Of a stretch of 46,431 nt of DNA, positions 36,878 to 46,431 are shown piece by piece (position 1 is the stretch's first letter; each line of letters starts with the position of its first letter). The notes beneath the pieces are model-generated. The model was not told the origin of the DNA, did not search any database, and saw only the letters and a program-made list of their open reading frames with translations. The stretch covers positions 1-46,431 of the forward strand of contig DYOR01000010.1 of the NCBI GenBank assembly GCA_020720385.1. The letters are read 5' to 3'. The position numbers and the translations under genes were made by a program. Origin of the DNA: Rubrivivax sp. (lineage in GTDB: Bacteria > Pseudomonadota > Gammaproteobacteria > Burkholderiales > Burkholderiaceae_C).

Positions 36878-37120
36878 TCAGGCCGGATCGGCCGCCTCGC
36901 CGGTCTGGAAACTCACCGCCCGGCTGGGCACGACGGTGGAGATGGCGTGCTTGTAGACCATCTGCGTGACGGTATTGCGCAGCAACACCACGTACTGGTC
37001 GAAGGACTCGATGTGGCCCTGGAGCTTGATGCCGTTGACGAGGTAGATCGACACCGGCACATGTTCCTTGCGCAGGAGGTTCAGAAAGGGGTCCTGCAAG
37101 AGTTGGCCTTTGTTGCTCAC
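36878..37120 (-). CDS. hfq: RNA chaperone Hfq
   Basis: This 80-residue Sm-like protein forms a hexamer that pairs small RNAs with messengers. The Sm1 core ([28 protein letters not shown]) and the Sm2 motif YKHAIS (56-61) are intact. The C-terminal tail is short, as usual in betaproteobacteria. The GTG at 37120 was chosen: it has GGAG six bases upstream and gives the family-typical [14 protein letters not shown] start. An ATG nine codons upstream lacks such support. It is followed by hflX, as in most proteobacteria. Confidence 0.96.
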   Translation of the reverse strand: MSNKGQLLQDPFLNLLRKEHVPVSIYLVNGIKLQGHIESFDQYVVLLRNTVTQMVYKHAISTVVPSRAVSFQTGEAADPA

Positions 37121-37174
37121 GATATGCTCCGTGTTGAGTGCGTCCAAGCGCCCACCTTATCACAGTGAAACGCC

Positions 37175-37193
37175 CGCACCGCGTCGCGGTGCG
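37175..37193 (-). terminator. der-hfq hairpin
   Basis: A 7-bp GC stem (37175-37181 with 37187-37193) lies 24 bases past the der stop. On the minus strand it is followed by GGGCGTTTCAC, with only three Ts, so it is a weak or Rho-assisted stop. It allows an hfq promoter of its own, although I see no clear one. Confidence 0.35.
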
Positions 37194-37216
37194 CGGGTTG
37201 GGTTCCGGCGCGAGGC

Positions 37217-38566
37217 TCAGGTTCCCTTGTCGTCGAAAGGATTCGCCGCCGAGCGCATCTCGATGCGCACCGGGGTACCCACGAGCTTGAAGTGCTCGCG
37301 CAGCCGACCCTCGAGGAAGCGCTTGTAGCTGTCGCTCACGTGGTCCAGCGACGTGCCATGGACGACCACCAGCGGCGGGTTCATGCCGCCTTGGTGGGCG
37401 TAGCGCATCTTCGGGCGGAAACGCCCTTCGCGCGGCGGCGCCTGGTGTTCGGCGGCCTCGTGCACGAGGCGCGTGAGCAAGGGCGTGGGCATCTTCACGG
37501 TGGCCGAGGCATGCGCCTGCACGATCGCCTTCCACAACGCCGTCAGGCCGGTGCGGCGGATGGCCGAGATGTGCACCACCGGCGCGTAGCGCAGGAACGA
37601 GAGCCGGGTTTCGATGGAACGCTGCAGCGTCTGGCGCTGGTAGTCGTCGGTGGCGTCCCACTTGTTCACCGCCAGCACCACGGCGCGGCCCGATTCCAGC
37701 ACGTAGCCGGCGATGTGCGCGTCCTGGTCGCTCACGCCCTGCGTGGCGTCCAGCAGCAGCAGCACGACGTTGGCATCGGCAATGGCCTGCAGGGTCTTGA
37801 CGACGGAGAACTTCTCCACCGTCTCGAAGACCTTGCCGCGGCGGCGCAGGCCGGCGGTGTCGATGAGTTCGAACTTCTGCCCACCGCGCTCGAAGGGCAC
37901 GTGGATGGCGTCGCGCGTCGTGCCCGGCTGGTCGAAGGCCACCAGCCGCTCCTCGCCCAGCCAGGCGTTGATGAGCGTGCTCTTGCCGACATTGGGCCGA
38001 CCGGCCACCGCCAGGCGGATCGGGCGCTCGGCCGCGCCGCCCTGCGCGTCGGCTGCGTCGGCGTCGTCGGGCACGGGGAAGTCTGCCAGCGCCGCCTCGA
38101 GCAGGCTGCGCACGCCTTGCCCGTGGGCCGAGGACACGGGATGCGGCTCGCCGATGCCCAGTTCGTGGAATTCCGCCAGCAGCGGTGAATCGACCATGCC
38201 CTCGGCCTTGTTCGCCGCCAGCACGACGCGCCTTTCCTGCGTGCGCAGGTAGCGCGCGATGTCATGGTCCTGCGCCGAGAGCCCCGCGCGCACGTCGACG
38301 ACGAAGATCACCGCGTCGGCTTCGGCCACCGCCTGGCGCGCCTGGCGCGCCATCTGGGCGACCACGCCGGTGGGCTTGTCGGGCTCGAAGCCACCCGTGT
38401 CGACGACGATGAACTCGCGCGCACCCAGCCGCGCATCACCATAGTGGCGGTCACGGGTGAGGCCGGCGTGGTCGGCGACGATGGCGTCACGGCTCTTCGT
38501 GATGCGGTTGAAGAGGGTCGATTTGCCCACGTTGGGCCGGCCGACGATGGCGATGACCGGCTTCAC
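37217..38566 (-). CDS. der: Ribosome-associated GTPase Der (EngA)
   Basis: This 449-residue protein has two tandem GTPase domains and a KH-like C-terminal domain and is needed for 50S assembly. G1 motifs are GRPNVGKS at 9-16 and again at 189-196. G3 is DTGGF and DTAGL, and G4 is NKAE and NKWD. The acidic linker ([14 protein letters not shown]) separates the two G domains. The KH-like part contains [18 protein letters not shown]. It lies seven bases after bamB, the usual order. Confidence 0.97.
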   Translation of the reverse strand: MKPVIAIVGRPNVGKSTLFNRITKSRDAIVADHAGLTRDRHYGDARLGAREFIVVDTGGFEPDKPTGVVAQMARQARQAVAEADAVIFVVDVRAGLSAQDHDIARYLRTQERRVVLAANKAEGMVDSPLLAEFHELGIGEPHPVSSAHGQGVRSLLEAALADFPVPDDADAADAQGGAAERPIRLAVAGRPNVGKSTLINAWLGEERLVAFDQPGTTRDAIHVPFERGGQKFELIDTAGLRRRGKVFETVEKFSVVKTLQAIADANVVLLLLDATQGVSDQDAHIAGYVLESGRAVVLAVNKWDATDDYQRQTLQRSIETRLSFLRYAPVVHISAIRRTGLTALWKAIVQAHASATVKMPTPLLTRLVHEAAEHQAPPREGRFRPKMRYAHQGGMNPPLVVVHGTSLDHVSDSYKRFLEGRLREHFKLVGTPVRIEMRSAANPFDDKGT

Positions 38567-38573
38567 GAGCGGC

Positions 38574-39689
38574 TCACTGGGGCCGGAACGCGAACAGGCC
38601 GCCGTCCTGCGTCGTCACCAGCAGCGTGGTGCCCGACAGGACCGGCGTGCCGACCACGGCCTTGCCGTCGGTGGGCAGCCGCAGTTGCAGTTCGCCCGTG
38701 GCGGCGGAGAGGAAATGCACCCAGCCCTGGCTGTCACCGAAAACCACCGTCGGGCCGGCCGCGAGCGCGCCGCTGAGGCCGCGATAGAGGAGCTTCTCGC
38801 TCGTCCAGGCGACGTCGCTGCTGCCCGCCTGCCAGGCGGTGATGCGGTCGCTGGCATCGGCGCCGAAGACGCGCTCGGCGTCGCCGGCCACCGCCTGCAC
38901 GCCGCCCACGTTGCGCGACCACAGCAGGGTGCCCTGGGCGGCGTCGGCGCAAGCCACCGCGGACTGGAAGGCGCGCACGCACACCCGGTCGCCGACGCGC
39001 ACCAGGGGCCCGACGAGGTCGGCCAGCTTCTCCACCTCGTTGGAGCCGCGCGGCGCAGCCATCGGCACGTCCCACTGCACCGTGCCGCGCAGGGGATCCA
39101 GGGCGACCAGGCGTTGGCCCTGCCCCACGAGCAGGGTGTTGCGGAAGGCCGCCACCACGCCGGCCTGGGCCAGCGTGAGCGCGTCGCCCGGGCGCTGGAA
39201 GGTCCACAGCCGGCGGCCATCCAGCGCGTCGAAGGCATGCACGGCGCGATCCACCCCCATCACGAAGACGCGCTCGCCGGCCACCAGGGGCGGCGTGACC
39301 ACGGCCGCGGGCACGCGCTTGCGCCAGGCCTCGCGGCCGCCCTCGAAGGTGACGACCTCGTTGCCGCGCGTGACGACGCTGGTGAAGCGGCCGTCGCTGC
39401 CCACGCCGGCGGAGATCGCCGCGCCGGTGCGCGCCTGCCACAGCAGCGCCCCGCTGTCGGCCTGCAGCGCACGCACCTCGCCCTCACCCGAGGCGACGTA
39501 GAACACGCCGTCGCGCGCCGCGGCCACCATGGGGTAGCCGATGCGCCCCATGCCCGCATGCCAGACCTCGCGGCCGGCGATCTTCGGCGCGACGTTCTCG
39601 AGCGGCGTGGGCTTGGGCTTGTCCGAGGAGCAGGCGGCCAGAACGCACAGGGACAGGGCCAGCAGCGCGCGCGGCGCGCGGCGCTGCAT
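38574..39689 (-). CDS. bamB: Outer membrane assembly lipoprotein BamB
   Basis: This 371-residue lipoprotein of the BAM complex binds BamA POTRA domains and helps feed substrates. A lipoprotein signal with lipobox LAAC places Cys20 as the lipidated residue. PQQ-like beta-propeller repeats follow (for example [23 protein letters not shown] and [19 protein letters not shown]), eight blades as in the family. The ATG shares a base with the stop of the upstream yfgM-like gene (TGATG), so they are coupled. Confidence 0.94.
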   Translation of the reverse strand: MQRRAPRALLALSLCVLAACSSDKPKPTPLENVAPKIAGREVWHAGMGRIGYPMVAAARDGVFYVASGEGEVRALQADSGALLWQARTGAAISAGVGSDGRFTSVVTRGNEVVTFEGGREAWRKRVPAAVVTPPLVAGERVFVMGVDRAVHAFDALDGRRLWTFQRPGDALTLAQAGVVAAFRNTLLVGQGQRLVALDPLRGTVQWDVPMAAPRGSNEVEKLADLVGPLVRVGDRVCVRAFQSAVACADAAQGTLLWSRNVGGVQAVAGDAERVFGADASDRITAWQAGSSDVAWTSEKLLYRGLSGALAAGPTVVFGDSQGWVHFLSAATGELQLRLPTDGKAVVGTPVLSGTTLLVTTQDGGLFAFRPQ

Positions 39690-40366
39690 CACTTGGCGGC
39701 CCCCGATGCCGCGCCCTCGGGCGCTTGCGGCGCCGCACCCAGCGCGGTGAGCTTGGCTTCCACCAGGCGGCGGTAGTCGATCTTCTCGCCCAGGCCCTTC
39801 CAGGCGGCCTGGTAAGCGGCCTTGGCCGCGTCCTTCTTTCCCTGGGCCATGAGGATGTCGCCGCGGCGGTCCGCCACCAGGGCCTCGAATCCCTCGCCCT
39901 TGGCCGCGTCCAGCGTCTTCAGCGCCTCGTCGTACTGCTTGGCATCGGCCTGCAGGCCGGCCAGGCGCAAGCGAGCCACGCTGCGCATCTCGTCTTCCAT
40001 GGCGTGATCGGCGACCCACGCCAGGCTCGCCTTGGCGGCGTCGAGCTGGCTCTTGTCGACCTGCAGCTTGGCCGCGGCCAGCCCGGCCTGCTCGGCGAAG
40101 GCGGTGCGCGGGAAGCGCTGCTGCATGTCGGCAAAGACACGCGCGGTCTTCTCGGCGTCGCCGGCGAGCACGGCGCGGTCGAGCTCCTCGAACATCGCGG
40201 CGGCCTTCTGCGCCTGGTCACGCTGCCACCATTGCCAGCCATTCCAGGCCGCAAACGCGCCGAGCACGAGCACCAGGGTCCAGGTGATCAGGTCGCCCTG
40301 CTTGTTCCAGAACGCCTTGAGGGCGTCGAGTTGTTCCTGCTCTTGCAGGTCGAGTTGTGTGGCCAT
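39689..40366 (-). CDS. YfgM-like TPR membrane protein
   Basis: This 225-residue protein has a short cytoplasmic start (MATQLDLQEQEQLDALKAFW), one membrane helix (about 25-45) and an Ala-rich helical TPR-like periplasmic domain. In E. coli, YfgM binds SecYEG and PpiD and passes secreted proteins to periplasmic chaperones. The position between hisS and bamB is the conserved one. The Ala-rich C-terminal tail is low complexity. The ATG at 40366 was chosen for the conserved N-terminus. Confidence 0.88.
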   Translation of the reverse strand: MATQLDLQEQEQLDALKAFWNKQGDLITWTLVLVLGAFAAWNGWQWWQRDQAQKAAAMFEELDRAVLAGDAEKTARVFADMQQRFPRTAFAEQAGLAAAKLQVDKSQLDAAKASLAWVADHAMEDEMRSVARLRLAGLQADAKQYDEALKTLDAAKGEGFEALVADRRGDILMAQGKKDAAKAAYQAAWKGLGEKIDYRRLVEAKLTALGAAPQAPEGAASGAAK

Positions 40367-40406
40367 GGGTGCGTGGGCGCTGGTCGGGAATAGGGGCAGT
40401 CGGTGA

Positions 40407-41720
40407 TTATGCGGTGCGCAATTCGTGCGCCCAGGTCGCCGCCTGGGCGATGAGGCGGCTGGACTGGGCGGCGGCGGCGTCGCGCAAGGGTTTGATCGCC
40501 ACCTCGCCGCGCGCCAGTTCGTCCGCACCAAAGATGAGGGCATGGCGCGCCCCGCTGGCGTCGGCCTTCTTGAACTGCGATTTCATGCTGCCTCCACCGG
40601 CATGGAGCACCACCGCCAGCCCCTGCGCGCGCAACGCCTCCAGCACGGGCATGACCCGCGGCAGTGCCGCCAGATCGGGAACCACCGCGTAGGCATCGGG
40701 CGCACATGGCGGGGGCTGCAGGTGCAGCACCTCCAGCAGCAACAGCAGCCGTTCGATGCCCAGCCCGAAGCCCACCCCAGGCGCCGGCTTGCCGCCCAGT
40801 TGCTCCATCAACTGATCGTAGCGGCCGCCGCCACAGATGGTGGCCTGGGAGCCCAGGTGCGGCGTGACCCACTCGAAGACCGTCAGGTTGTAGTAGTCCA
40901 TGCCACGCACCAGTCGTGGGTTGATGCGGTAGGCGAGCCCCGCGGCGTCGAGCACCGCGCACAGCGCCTCGAAGTGGGCGCGCGACTCGCTCCCGAGGAA
41001 GTCCATCAGGCGCGGCGCACCCTCCACCAGCGCCTGCATCGCGGGGTTCTTGGTGTCGAGGATGCGCAGTGGGTTGGTGTGCAGCCGGCGGCATGCATCC
41101 TCGTCGAGTTGCCCGGCATGGGCCTCGAGGTACACGACCAGCGCGGCGCGGTGTGCCAGGCGCTCGGCCGGTTGGCCCAGGCTGTTGAGTTCCAGCGCGA
41201 CATCGGCGCCCTCCTTCAGCCCGAGTTCGCGCCACAGCGCGCGCACCATGAGGATGAGTTCGGCGTCGACGTCCGGCCCGGCATGACCGAAGGCCTCCAC
41301 GTCGAGCTGGTGGAACTGCCGGTAGCGACCCTTCTGCGGGCGTTCGTGGCGGAACATCGCACCCATCTGCCACACGCGCAGCGGCCCGTTGTACAGCGCG
41401 TTGTGTTCGTTGATCGCGCGCACCATGCCGGCGGTGGCCTCGGGCCGCAGCGTGAGGCGGTCGCCGTTCATGCTGTCTTCGAAGGAGTACATCTCCTTCT
41501 CGACGATGTCGGTGACCTCCCCCAGGCCGCGCACGAACAGCGCGGTGGGTTCGACGATGGGTGTGCGCAGCGCCCTGTAGCCGTAGCGCACCAGCAGGCG
41601 GCGCACGGTGTCCTCGAACCACTCCCAGCGCAGCGACTCGGCGGGCAGGATGTCGTTCATGCCCTTCACCGCCCGCAGCGGGGCGTCGGCAGGCTTGGCG
41701 GTCTGGGGCGGGTGAGCCAT
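40407..41720 (-). CDS. hisS: Histidyl-tRNA synthetase
   Basis: This 437-residue class II synthetase charges tRNA-His. Motif 2 is visible at about 118-138 ([21 protein letters not shown]), RPEATAG at 92-98, and the HisRS signature LVRGMDYYN at 270-278. The ATP-binding motif 3 is [17 protein letters not shown]. The C-terminal anticodon-binding domain (about 335-437) is present, unlike in HisZ. The ATG at 41720 was chosen because conservation begins soon after. It lies 68 bases after ispG. Confidence 0.97.
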   Translation of the reverse strand: MAHPPQTAKPADAPLRAVKGMNDILPAESLRWEWFEDTVRRLLVRYGYRALRTPIVEPTALFVRGLGEVTDIVEKEMYSFEDSMNGDRLTLRPEATAGMVRAINEHNALYNGPLRVWQMGAMFRHERPQKGRYRQFHQLDVEAFGHAGPDVDAELILMVRALWRELGLKEGADVALELNSLGQPAERLAHRAALVVYLEAHAGQLDEDACRRLHTNPLRILDTKNPAMQALVEGAPRLMDFLGSESRAHFEALCAVLDAAGLAYRINPRLVRGMDYYNLTVFEWVTPHLGSQATICGGGRYDQLMEQLGGKPAPGVGFGLGIERLLLLLEVLHLQPPPCAPDAYAVVPDLAALPRVMPVLEALRAQGLAVVLHAGGGSMKSQFKKADASGARHALIFGADELARGEVAIKPLRDAAAAQSSRLIAQAATWAHELRTA

Positions 41721-41788
41721 GGGAGTCTGGGCGCGTGGGCGCCGCGGGCAAGTCGAAAGGGGTGGCGGAGCGGTCAGCGCTGCGGGCA

Positions 41789-43066
41789 TCAATGCGCCGC
41801 GGTGGCCGAGCCGAAGCGTCGCTCGATGTAGCTCTCGACGATCTTGTGGAATTCCTCGGCGATGCCCTCGCCGCGCAGCGTGAGGGCCTTCTCGCCGTCG
41901 ATGAACACCGGCGCGGCGGGCGCCTCGCCGGTGCCCGGCAGGCTGATGCCGATGTCGGCGTGCTTGCTCTCGCCCGGGCCGTTGACGATGCAGCCCATCA
42001 CCGCCACGCGCAGCGTCTCGACGCCGGGGTAGCGCGCCTTCCACACCGGCATCTGCGCGCGCAGGAAATCATCGATCTGCTTGGCCAGGGTCTGGAAGGT
42101 GGTGCTCGTGGTGCGGCCGCAGCCGGGGCAGGCGGTGACGCTGGGGTTGAAGGTGCGCAGGCCGAGCGATTGCAGGATCTCCATCGCCACCACCACCTCC
42201 TGCGTGCGCGCTTCGCCGGGCTGCGGGGTGAGGCTCACGCGGATGGTGTCGCCGATGCCCTCCTGCAGCAGCACGCCCAGTGCGGTGCTCGAGGCCACCG
42301 TGCCCTTGGTGCCCATGCCGGCCTCGGTGAGGCCGAGGTGCAGCGCGTAGTCGCAGCGCCGTGCCAATGCACGGTAGACCGAGATCAGGTCCTGCACGCC
42401 GCTGACCTTGCAGCTGATGATGAGGTGGTCGGGATTCATGCCGAGCTCGCGCGCGACCTCGGCCGAACTCAGCGCGGACTGCACCAGCGCCTGGTACATC
42501 ACCTGCTTGGCGTCGAGCGGGCGGGCGCGCTGCGCGTTCTCGTCCATCAGCGCCGCCAGGAGTTCCTGGTCCAGGCTGCCCCAGTTGACGCCGATGCGCA
42601 CCACCTTGTCGTAGCGCACCGCGGCCTCGATCATCTGCGCGAACTGGCGGTCGTGCTTCTCGCCCTTGCCCACGTTGCCGGGGTTGATGCGGTACTTGCT
42701 CAGCGCCTGGGCCATGGCCGGGAACTCGGTGAGCAGGCGGTGGCCGTTGTAATGGAAGTCGCCCACCAGCGGCACGAGGATGCCCATGCGGTCGAGCTGC
42801 TCGCGGATGCGCGGCACGGCCTGCGCCGCCTCGGGCGTGTTCACGGTGATGCGCACGAGTTCGGAGCCGGCCTGCGCCAGCTCCTTCACCTGGATGGCCG
42901 TGCCCACGGTGTCCACGGTGTCGGTGTTGGTCATCGACTGCACGCGCACGGGGGCGTCGCCGCCAAGCGTGAGCACCTGCCCGCCCCAGGCCAGGCGCGC
43001 CTGGCGCGAGCGCCGCGGCGCCGGGGTGGCGGCGTCGATGATGTCGAGCGCGGGGGCTGCGTTCAT
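41789..43066 (-). CDS. ispG: 4-hydroxy-3-methylbut-2-en-1-yl diphosphate synthase
   Basis: This 425-residue iron-sulfur enzyme reduces methylerythritol cyclodiphosphate in the penultimate step of the MEP pathway. The N-terminal TIM barrel starts with [12 protein letters not shown]. The [4Fe-4S] ligands are Cys313 and Cys316 in [10 protein letters not shown], and Cys359 in [11 protein letters not shown] glutamate (366) follows as in the family. The N-terminal 30 residues are variable. It works downstream of Dxr and is flanked by rodZ and hisS, as in many proteobacteria. Confidence 0.97.
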   Translation of the reverse strand: MNAAPALDIIDAATPAPRRSRQARLAWGGQVLTLGGDAPVRVQSMTNTDTVDTVGTAIQVKELAQAGSELVRITVNTPEAAQAVPRIREQLDRMGILVPLVGDFHYNGHRLLTEFPAMAQALSKYRINPGNVGKGEKHDRQFAQMIEAAVRYDKVVRIGVNWGSLDQELLAALMDENAQRARPLDAKQVMYQALVQSALSSAEVARELGMNPDHLIISCKVSGVQDLISVYRALARRCDYALHLGLTEAGMGTKGTVASSTALGVLLQEGIGDTIRVSLTPQPGEARTQEVVVAMEILQSLGLRTFNPSVTACPGCGRTTSTTFQTLAKQIDDFLRAQMPVWKARYPGVETLRVAVMGCIVNGPGESKHADIGISLPGTGEAPAAPVFIDGEKALTLRGEGIAEEFHKIVESYIERRFGSATAAH

Positions 43067-43091
43067 GGCCAGTGCCTGGCGCCGGGGCGCG

Positions 43092-43982
43092 TCACTGCAA
43101 CTCGACGCGCGCCACGTTGTCGCGCGTGCGGGTGGAGAAATCGACCGCCTGGCCGCGAAACGCCAGCTGCGTGGCGGCGGCATTGCCGATCACCAGGCGC
43201 ATGGGCAGGGTGCCGTCCAGGCCCACGCCTTCGCCGGCGCCGACGATGCGCGAGAGCAGCACCTGGCCGCGTGCATCGCGCACTTCGATCCACGACGCGC
43301 TGCGGGTGTGCAACTGCACCAGCGCGACCGCAGCAAGCGGCTGCGGCGCGGCGGCACTGGCCACGGGCGGTGCCGGAGCCACGCTGGGCGCGCTCGCCGG
43401 CGCGGCCGCCTGCGCCAGGGGCAGCGGCAGGGCCGGCATGGTCGCGGCGCTCGCGCTGGGGTCCGGCACAGGCACCGCACTTTCGCCCAGCGCCGGCGCC
43501 GAGGCCGCGGTTTCCATGGCCGCAGGCGGCACGACAGCCACGATGGCGGTCGGGGTGCCGGGGGCCCACAGGCCCTCGGGCATGAAGTACACCCCCAGCG
43601 CCGCCAACATCAAAGCCAGCGCCGCCCAGACCATGGGCCGGATGGCCGCGCCGGCCAGCCCCGGTTCGCGCCGCCCCGGACGGTCGTGGAAAGGCATGTT
43701 CAGGCCCCCGCCGTTGGCTTCCAGCGCGCTTGCCGCGGGCTGGGGCAGGAGCTCGAGCACCGGACGCGCGTCCATCTTCAGGCTGCGGCACACGGTCTGC
43801 GCCAGGGCGCGCGTGAAGGTCGCGTCCGGGAGCTCCTCCCAGCGGTCGTTCTCCAGCGCGTCGAGCTTGCGCGGCGCCACCTTGATGGCCGCGGCCAGTG
43901 CCGCGATGTGCAGGCCCTGTCGCTCGCGCGCCGCGCGCAGCAGCGCCCCCGGGCTGCCCAGGCCGGACGGAGTCTCAGTCAT
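43092..43982 (-). CDS. RodZ-like helix-turn-helix membrane protein
   Basis: This 296-residue protein has a cytoplasmic helix-turn-helix of the RodZ type (about 11-75; [21 protein letters not shown]), one membrane helix (about 114-135), an Ala/Pro-rich periplasmic linker (about 140-215) and a C-terminal DUF4115 domain (about 218-296; [15 protein letters not shown]). In rod-shaped bacteria RodZ links MreB to the cell-wall machinery. The position between pilW and ispG is the conserved one for RodZ. It overlaps pilW by eight bases. Confidence 0.87.
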   Translation of the reverse strand: MTETPSGLGSPGALLRAARERQGLHIAALAAAIKVAPRKLDALENDRWEELPDATFTRALAQTVCRSLKMDARPVLELLPQPAASALEANGGGLNMPFHDRPGRREPGLAGAAIRPMVWAALALMLAALGVYFMPEGLWAPGTPTAIVAVVPPAAMETAASAPALGESAVPVPDPSASAATMPALPLPLAQAAAPASAPSVAPAPPVASAAAPQPLAAVALVQLHTRSASWIEVRDARGQVLLSRIVGAGEGVGLDGTLPMRLVIGNAAATQLAFRGQAVDFSTRTRDNVARVELQ

Positions 43983-44763
43983 CGAAACGTCCTCGTTCGA
44001 ATTGCAGCGCTTGCGTGGACTGCGGGAAACGCTCGCGCAATTGACGTCCCAGCTGCTCGACGCCCCCGACGTGACCCAGCCGACGTTCGATGCGGATGGC
44101 CAGCCACAGGCTCTGGGCGGACGACAGCTCGCGGTCGGCGTTGATCCGCCCGACGTAGAACCGTGCGCGCTCGAGCTCGCCGCGGCGCAGCAGCACATCG
44201 GCCAGGTTGTAGGCGGTCACCGGGCTGGCCGGGTCCAGCTCGTACGAGCGCGACAGGGTGCGTTCGGCCTCGGGAAGACGGCCCTCGCGCGCCTGGCACA
44301 CGCCCTGGGCGAGCAGGGTGCGCACGGTGTCGCGGTAGCTGGGCACGGCCAGGGCGTTGGCGAAGAGCGCATCGGCCTGCGCGTAGCGGCCCTGCTGGCA
44401 CAGGAACCAGGCGTAGTTGTGCATCGTCCCGCCATCGCGCGGCGCGAGCTGCATGGCGCGCTGGAAGCTCTCGTCGGCCTGGGTGGCATCACCCTGGCTG
44501 GCGTAGATCAGTGCGCGCATGCCGAAAGCCTCGGCCATGTCGGGCTTGGCCGCCAGCGCACGCTTGACCTCGTCCAGCGCCGTCGCCGCCTGCCCGCGGC
44601 CGAAGTACAGGCCGGCCAGCTCCAGCCGCGCATTGGCGATGCGCACGGGATCGGGCGGCTCGGCAGCGGGCCGCGCTTCGCGCTCGCCGCCGCCCACGGT
44701 CTGCGTCGTGCAGGCCGCCAGGGTGCACAGCACGGCCGCCGCCAGCAGCCGGCGCGCGCTCAC
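43975..44763 (-). CDS. pilW: Type IV pilus biogenesis lipoprotein PilW/PilF
   Basis: This 262-residue TPR lipoprotein helps assemble and stabilise the type IV pilus secretin ring. A lipobox, LAAC, places Cys18 as the lipid anchor. TPR motifs run through about 40-240 ([49 protein letters not shown]). The neighbourhood rlmN-pilW-rodZ-ispG is standard in beta- and gammaproteobacteria. No other pilus genes are in the window. It overlaps rlmN by four bases. Confidence 0.92.
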   Translation of the reverse strand: MSARRLLAAAVLCTLAACTTQTVGGGEREARPAAEPPDPVRIANARLELAGLYFGRGQAATALDEVKRALAAKPDMAEAFGMRALIYASQGDATQADESFQRAMQLAPRDGGTMHNYAWFLCQQGRYAQADALFANALAVPSYRDTVRTLLAQGVCQAREGRLPEAERTLSRSYELDPASPVTAYNLADVLLRRGELERARFYVGRINADRELSSAQSLWLAIRIERRLGHVGGVEQLGRQLRERFPQSTQALQFERGRFDD

Positions 44764-45884
44764 GACAGCCCCCCGGGCGCCGCCGCGGCGACCACAGCAA
44801 TGACTTCACGCCGGCGCGCCAGCCGCTGCTCCACGCGCGTGCGGTCCTGCACCTCGCCGGCGAGCTGTCCGCAGGCCGCGGCGATGTCCTCGCCCCGGGT
44901 CTTGCGCACGGTGGTCACGATGCCTGCCTCCTGCAGCACGGCGGCAAAAGCCTGCACGCGCTCGCGGCTCGAGCGCTTCAGGCCCGATGCCGGGAATGGG
45001 TTGAACGGAATCAGGTTGAACTTGCAGGGCACGCGGCCCTGCACCAGCTGCACCAGCCGGGCGGCCTGCTCGGGCGCGTCGTTCACGCCGTCGAGCATGC
45101 AGTACTCGAAGGTCACGAAGTCGCGCGGCGCGGCCTCGAGATAGCGCAGGCAGGCGTCGAGCAGGGCTTCGATGCCGTCCTTGCGGTTGAGCGGCACGAG
45201 CTGGTCGCGCAGCGCATCGTCGGGCGCGTGCAGCGACACCGCCAAGGCCACCGGGCAATCCTCGCGCAGGCGGTCGATCATCGTCACCATGCCCGAGGTG
45301 GAGACGGTGACGCGGCGGCGCGACAGGCCGTAGGCATGGTCGTCGAGCATGGTGCGCAAGGCGGGCACCAGCGCGGCGTAGTTCTGCAGCGGCTCGCCCA
45401 TGCCCATCATCACCACGTTGTCGATGACGCGCTCGGTGCCGCCCTGGCGCAGCCGGTGTTCGGCGAACCAGAGCTGGCCCACGATCTCGCCCGTGCTCAG
45501 GTTGCGGCTGAATCCCTGGTGGCCGGTGGAACAGAAGCGGCAGCCCACGGCGCAGCCGGCCTGGGAGGACACACACAGCGTGCCGCGATCGTCCTCCGGG
45601 ATGTAGACCGCCTCGACGGCGTTGCCCGCGCCGACGTCGAAGAGCCACTTCACCGTGCCGTCGGCCGAGCGCTGCTCGCTGAGCAACGGCAGGCCACGCA
45701 CCTCGGCCACGCCCGCGAGCTTGCTGCGCAGCGAGCGCGCCAGGTTGGACATGCGCTCGAAGTCGGACTCGCCCTTCTGGTGAATCCAGCGGTAGAGCTG
45801 GACGGCGCGGTAGCGCTTCTCGCCCAGGCTGTCGCAGTAGGCCGCCAGCCCTTCGAGATCGAAGTCGAGCAGATTGGCGGCCAC
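44760..45884 (-). CDS. rlmN: Dual-specificity RNA methyltransferase RlmN
   Basis: This 374-residue radical SAM enzyme methylates C2 of A2503 in 23S rRNA and A37 in some tRNAs. The cluster motif CAVGCRFC supplies Cys111, Cys115 and Cys118. The catalytic cysteines that correspond to Cys118 and Cys355 of E. coli are Cys104 and Cys338 ([11 protein letters not shown]). The [10 protein letters not shown] segment binds SAM. It lies seven bases after ndk and overlaps pilW. Confidence 0.97.
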   Translation of the reverse strand: MAANLLDFDLEGLAAYCDSLGEKRYRAVQLYRWIHQKGESDFERMSNLARSLRSKLAGVAEVRGLPLLSEQRSADGTVKWLFDVGAGNAVEAVYIPEDDRGTLCVSSQAGCAVGCRFCSTGHQGFSRNLSTGEIVGQLWFAEHRLRQGGTERVIDNVVMMGMGEPLQNYAALVPALRTMLDDHAYGLSRRRVTVSTSGMVTMIDRLREDCPVALAVSLHAPDDALRDQLVPLNRKDGIEALLDACLRYLEAAPRDFVTFEYCMLDGVNDAPEQAARLVQLVQGRVPCKFNLIPFNPFPASGLKRSSRERVQAFAAVLQEAGIVTTVRKTRGEDIAAACGQLAGEVQDRTRVEQRLARRREVIAVVAAAAPGGLS

Positions 45885-45891
45885 GAACGAC

Positions 45892-46317
45892 TTACCGCTT
45901 GTAGATGTTCATGCCCGGGAAGAAGAAAGCGACCTCCACGGCCGCCGTCTCCGGCGCGTCCGAGCCGTGCACGGCATTGGCATCGATGCTGGTGGCGAAG
46001 TCGGCGCGGATGCTGCCCTTGTCGGCCTTCTTCGGGTCGGTGGCGCCCATCAGTTCGCGGTTCTTGGCGATCGCGCCTTCACCCTCGAGCACCTGGATCA
46101 TCACCGGGCCGGAGACCATGAAGTTCACCAGATCGTTGTAGAACGGGCGCCCCTTGTGCACCGCGTAGAAGGCCTCGGCCTCGCCACGCGAGAGGTGCAC
46201 CATGCGCGCCGCGGCGATCTTCAGGCCTGCACCCTCGAAGCGGGCGTAGATCTGGCCGATCACGTTCTTGGCCACGGCGTCGGGCTTGATGATCGAGAGG
46301 GTACGTTCCAGAGCCAT
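45892..46317 (-). CDS. ndk: Nucleoside diphosphate kinase
   Basis: This 141-residue enzyme moves phosphate between nucleoside tri- and diphosphates through a phosphohistidine. The start [15 protein letters not shown] and the active-site motif [12 protein letters not shown] with His117 are canonical, and the length equals the family norm. AGGAG lies ten bases before the ATG. It heads the minus-strand cluster at the right of the window. Confidence 0.97.
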   Translation of the reverse strand: MALERTLSIIKPDAVAKNVIGQIYARFEGAGLKIAAARMVHLSRGEAEAFYAVHKGRPFYNDLVNFMVSGPVMIQVLEGEGAIAKNRELMGATDPKKADKGSIRADFATSIDANAVHGSDAPETAAVEVAFFFPGMNIYKR

Positions 46318-46358
46318 GAAAAAAGTTCTCCTGAATCAACGACTTGGCAAATTTTTGG

Positions 46359-46364
46359 ATTGTA
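46359..46364 (-). promoter_or_regulatory. Candidate ndk promoter (-10)
   Basis: TACAAT (five of six) on the minus strand, followed by an AT-rich start region, would give a leader of about 35 bases before ndk. The -35 region is GC-rich and not recognisable. Confidence 0.5.
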
Positions 46365-46388
46365 GCCCGGGGGCTTGCCGGTAACCAT

Positions 46389-46407
46389 CCCCCGGCAGAG
46401 CCGGGGG
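46389..46407. terminator. GC hairpin at the right edge
   Basis: CCCCCGGC (46389-46396) pairs perfectly with GCCGGGGG (46400-46407) around AGA. A partly matching sequence (GGCTTGCCGG, about 46372-46381) could pair with one arm instead. No T-run follows on either strand. It may be the end of an upstream gene outside the window. No gene is seen in 46318-46431. Confidence 0.4.
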
Positions 46408-46431
46408 CATTCGGGCTGTGAGCCGCTCGAA

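Noticed and set aside
35553-37661. Apparent 702-residue HflX with an extension over hfq
   Set aside because: The extension is antisense-like, low-complexity sequence in a different frame from hfq and der. The conserved domain begins near 36770.
38206-38211. Der first G domain has NKAE instead of NKxD at G4
   Set aside because: To my knowledge this variant is common in betaproteobacterial Der proteins, so it is not a sign of lost function.

Overview
The window is a very GC-rich, densely packed stretch of chromosome from a betaproteobacterium, most likely of the order Burkholderiales (Rubrivivax/Leptothrix/Caldimonas-like). The evidence is the gene order: rpsF-priB-rpsR-rplI-dnaB, rpsB-tsf-pyrH-frr-uppS-cdsA-dxr-rseP-bamA-skp-lpxD-fabZ-lpxA-lpxB-rnhB, and ndk-rlmN-pilW-rodZ-ispG-hisS-yfgM-bamB-der-hfq-hflX-hflK-hflC-DUF2065-hisZ-purA. 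PriB, the short HisZ and an 80-residue Hfq fit the same assignment. Nearly all genes lie on the minus strand. I see no prophage, insertion sequence, CRISPR array, defence locus or obviously foreign segment.

Layout, left to right. (1) 1-137 is the spacer beyond dnaB. It carries a near-consensus LexA box that must serve a gene off the left edge. (2) 138-3302 holds dnaB and the ribosomal operon rpsF-priB-rpsR-rplI, with a TATAAT promoter. (3) 3299-8140 (minus) is PEP synthase followed by a two-subunit sodium:solute symporter (DUF4212 plus a VC_2705-type permease). The PEP synthase regulator ppsR is divergent at 8430-9254 (plus). (4) 9256-24324 (minus) is the large translation / isoprenoid / phospholipid / outer-membrane / lipid A cluster, from rpsB down to rnhB and a SpoU methyltransferase. 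(5) 24647-27437 is a two-gene plus-strand island: a D-amino acid dehydrogenase-like flavoprotein and a bifunctional NAD(P)HX repair enzyme. (6) 27460-29866 is rnr (minus) back-to-back with tRNA-Leu(CAG) (plus). (7) 29886-46317 (minus) runs from ndk to purA and an unassigned phosphoribosyltransferase.

How the genes work together. Cluster 4 builds the envelope. UppS makes the undecaprenyl carrier, CdsA makes CDP-diacylglycerol, and Dxr (with IspG in cluster 7) feeds the MEP isoprenoid pathway. FabZ and LpxD/A/B make lipid A, while BamA, Skp and RseP handle outer-membrane proteins and the sigma-E response. BamB and YfgM in cluster 7 extend this theme. Cluster 7 otherwise covers RNA control (Hfq, RlmN), GTPase ribosome factors (Der, HflX), the HflKC membrane complex, and histidine/purine synthesis.

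The window is mostly ordinary housekeeping DNA, and I did not find a convincing new system. The points that merit a second look are local: the LexA box with an apparently leaderless SOS transcript at the left edge; the transporter fused into the ppsA transcription unit, with an EF-hand-like loop; an Ala in place of Gly in the BamA VRGF motif; an RNase R without the N-terminal helix-turn-helix and with a doubtful start codon overlapping a tRNA promoter; and a heavily structured rpsB leader. Every function is assigned by reading the translated sequence, without database searches.
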